From positions 62,001-126,000 of the forward strand of contig CAZAAW010000003.1 of NCBI GenBank assembly GCA_964483325.1: DNA of 64,000 nt, read 5' to 3'. Every line of letters starts with the position of its first letter. Within the stretch, counting starts at the first letter, position 1. This document shows positions 63,078-64,000 of the stretch, piece after piece. Both the position numbers and the translations under genes were made by a program. This DNA comes from CAZAAW01 sp964483325. GTDB lineage: Bacteria; Pseudomonadota; Alphaproteobacteria; Rhizobiales; Kaistiaceae. The notes below the pieces were generated by a model, which was given only the letters and a program-made list of their open reading frames with translations, did no database searches and was not told where the DNA came from.

Positions 63078-63629
63078 TCAAGCCTGCCGGATGAAGCGGT
63101 CGCGCGTCAGTTGCGTATCGATATGAGTAACTTCCTCGCCGCGGGCAAGGCAGAGCATCCGGTGCTGGCCGACAATTCTGAAGCCCAGTTTGCGCTGGAC
63201 GTTGAGCGAAGCTTCATTGTCGGCGAAGACGCCGGAGCTGACCTCGGTGGCGCCGAGCGTGTCGAAGCAATAGGCGAGCAGCGCCTCCGCCGCCTCGGTG
63301 GCGTAACCGTTTCCCCAAAAGGGCCGGGCCAGCCAGTAGCCGAACTGCTGGACCCGCGGCAGGCCGGAAAAGGCGACGCCGCCGATCAGCATCCCCGCCA
63401 GGACGACGACGAGGTCGGCGCGGTCGGGCGTCGCATTGGCGCTCCCGATCCACCGCCGCGCATCCGCCAGGCCATAGGGATAGGGAACGCGGCCAAGCAT
63501 GCGCGCCACGGCCCAGTCGCCGATGCCGGCGACAAGGGCGTCGCTGTCCTCCGCCACCGGCCGGCGCAGCCACAGCCGCGCCGAAGAGAGGCCATCGTCA
63601 GGCAGCCGGTGCGTGAGCGTCGTCGTCAT
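63078..63629 (-). CDS. GNAT family N-acetyltransferase
   Basis: 183 aa from the ATG at 63629. RimJ/RimL-type: RLWLRRPVAEDSDALVAGIGD, FGYWLARPFWGNGYATEAAEAL (acetyl-CoA-binding Q/R-x-x-G-x-G/A) and VFADNEASLNVQRKLGF. Substrate unknown. Its start overlaps the end of the upstream acetyltransferase gene by 32 nt. This pair upstream of obgE is a common arrangement in Hyphomicrobiales. Confidence 0.92.
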   Translation of the reverse strand: MTTTLTHRLPDDGLSSARLWLRRPVAEDSDALVAGIGDWAVARMLGRVPYPYGLADARRWIGSANATPDRADLVVVLAGMLIGGVAFSGLPRVQQFGYWLARPFWGNGYATEAAEALLAYCFDTLGATEVSSGVFADNEASLNVQRKLGFRIVGQHRMLCLARGEEVTHIDTQLTRDRFIRQA

Positions 63630-64000
63630 GACCGTACTTTCCGCCCCAGGTCCTGAGGCTGGACCAGGTGCGGCGATCGAGGGCGAAGCGCTCCACCGGC
63701 ACCGCACCGCGCAGCGCCACCGAGCGCGCCATGCCCCGCTCGCGGAACTGGAAACCGCACTTCTCCATGAGGCGCCGGGCGGCGCTGTTGGTGTAGCGGC
63801 ACACCGCCCACAGCAGATCCAGCTCGGCCGCGGCGAAGGCCTGGTCGACCATCACCTGCCCTGCCTCGGTGCCGTAGCCACGCCCGGCGAAGGGCTCGCC
63901 GATCCACAGCATCAGCTCGCGCCGTGCCGGCTGGTCGGACATCGGCGCGATGCCGGCGCTACCGATGAGCCGGCCGCTCTGCCGCTCGATGATGGCCAGC
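63598..64000 (-). CDS. GNAT family N-acetyltransferase, cut by the window edge
   Basis: Only the C-terminal 133 residues are in the window; the frame is open to base 64000 (LAIIERQSGRLIGSAGIAP precedes the first internal Met). LMLWIGEPFAGRGYGTEAGQVMVDQAF is the acetyl-CoA-binding region and YTNSAARRLMEKCGFQF the RimJ/RimL signature. The N-terminus lies beyond the window. Probably the first gene of the acetyltransferase-obgE-proB run seen here. Confidence 0.9.
   Translation of the reverse strand, partial: LAIIERQSGRLIGSAGIAPMSDQPARRELMLWIGEPFAGRGYGTEAGQVMVDQAFAAAELDLLWAVCRYTNSAARRLMEKCGFQFRERGMARSVALRGAVPVERFALDRRTWSSLRTWGGKYGHDDDAHAPAA

Overview
The window reads as chromosome of an alphaproteobacterium, most likely order Hyphomicrobiales (Rhizobiales). 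The grounds are high GC, dense operons, and typical gene neighbourhoods of that group: parvulin-argJ-mutT; NDUFAF5-like methyltransferase-comF-nitrilase-DUF1178-xth; an IalB-family protein; a urt-ure urea cluster; and two GNATs-obgE-proB. I cannot name a genus from sequence alone. There is no phage, IS element or CRISPR array. Most of the window is ordinary housekeeping sequence with one accessory stretch (about 8.2-21.7 kb) and one locally disturbed stretch (about 29.2-34.7 kb).

Layout. 0-8 kb: peptidyl-prolyl isomerase, argJ, mutT, a methyltransferase, comF, a nitrilase-family amidase, xth and a ureE far from the other urease genes. 8.2-13.5 kb: a membrane GGDEF-EAL protein, an N-acyl amino acid synthase (FeeM-like) whose Shine-Dalgarno lies in a strong hairpin, a methyltransferase, and an alpha/beta hydrolase that has lost its nucleophile serine. 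13.5-21.7 kb: the most interesting block. It holds a small secreted protein with a perfect TGTGA-N6-TCACA site upstream and a start codon buried in a 13-bp stem; then a CRP-type regulator with its own near-consensus site, a 1336-aa class III cyclase built like mammalian soluble adenylyl cyclase (two cyclase domains, ATPase, helical repeats), a class I isoprenoid-synthase-like protein, a 99-aa orphan, and a convergent cytoplasmic subtilase. The first three of these are spaced or overlapped like one operon and look like a self-contained cAMP circuit driving an unknown output.

21.8-30 kb: tRNA-Thr, an ALDH16-type double aldehyde dehydrogenase with deoC, a SelT/SelW-like protein, and an iron-uptake pair (siderophore-interacting reductase, TonB receptor). 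30.5-41.5 kb: a small array of odd tRNA genes whose last member lies antisense across the end of ureG, followed (minus strand) by ureGFCBAD and urtEDCBA, that is, urea import plus hydrolysis. Two families of palindromic intergenic repeats sit among these genes. 41.7-51.7 kb: a B12-binding radical SAM protein resembling hopanoid methylase HpnP, a glycine betaine type ABC importer (proXWV), a Bax-inhibitor-1 protein, and an ABC exporter pair beside a TesA-like esterase. 51.8-64 kb: thpR, phhB, a YkvA protein, an IalB protein, rlmN, a LysE exporter, a PAP2 phosphatase, a D,D-carboxypeptidase, a CobW GTPase, a TusA-like protein, a CAP-domain lipoprotein, proB, obgE and two acetyltransferases, the last cut by the window edge.
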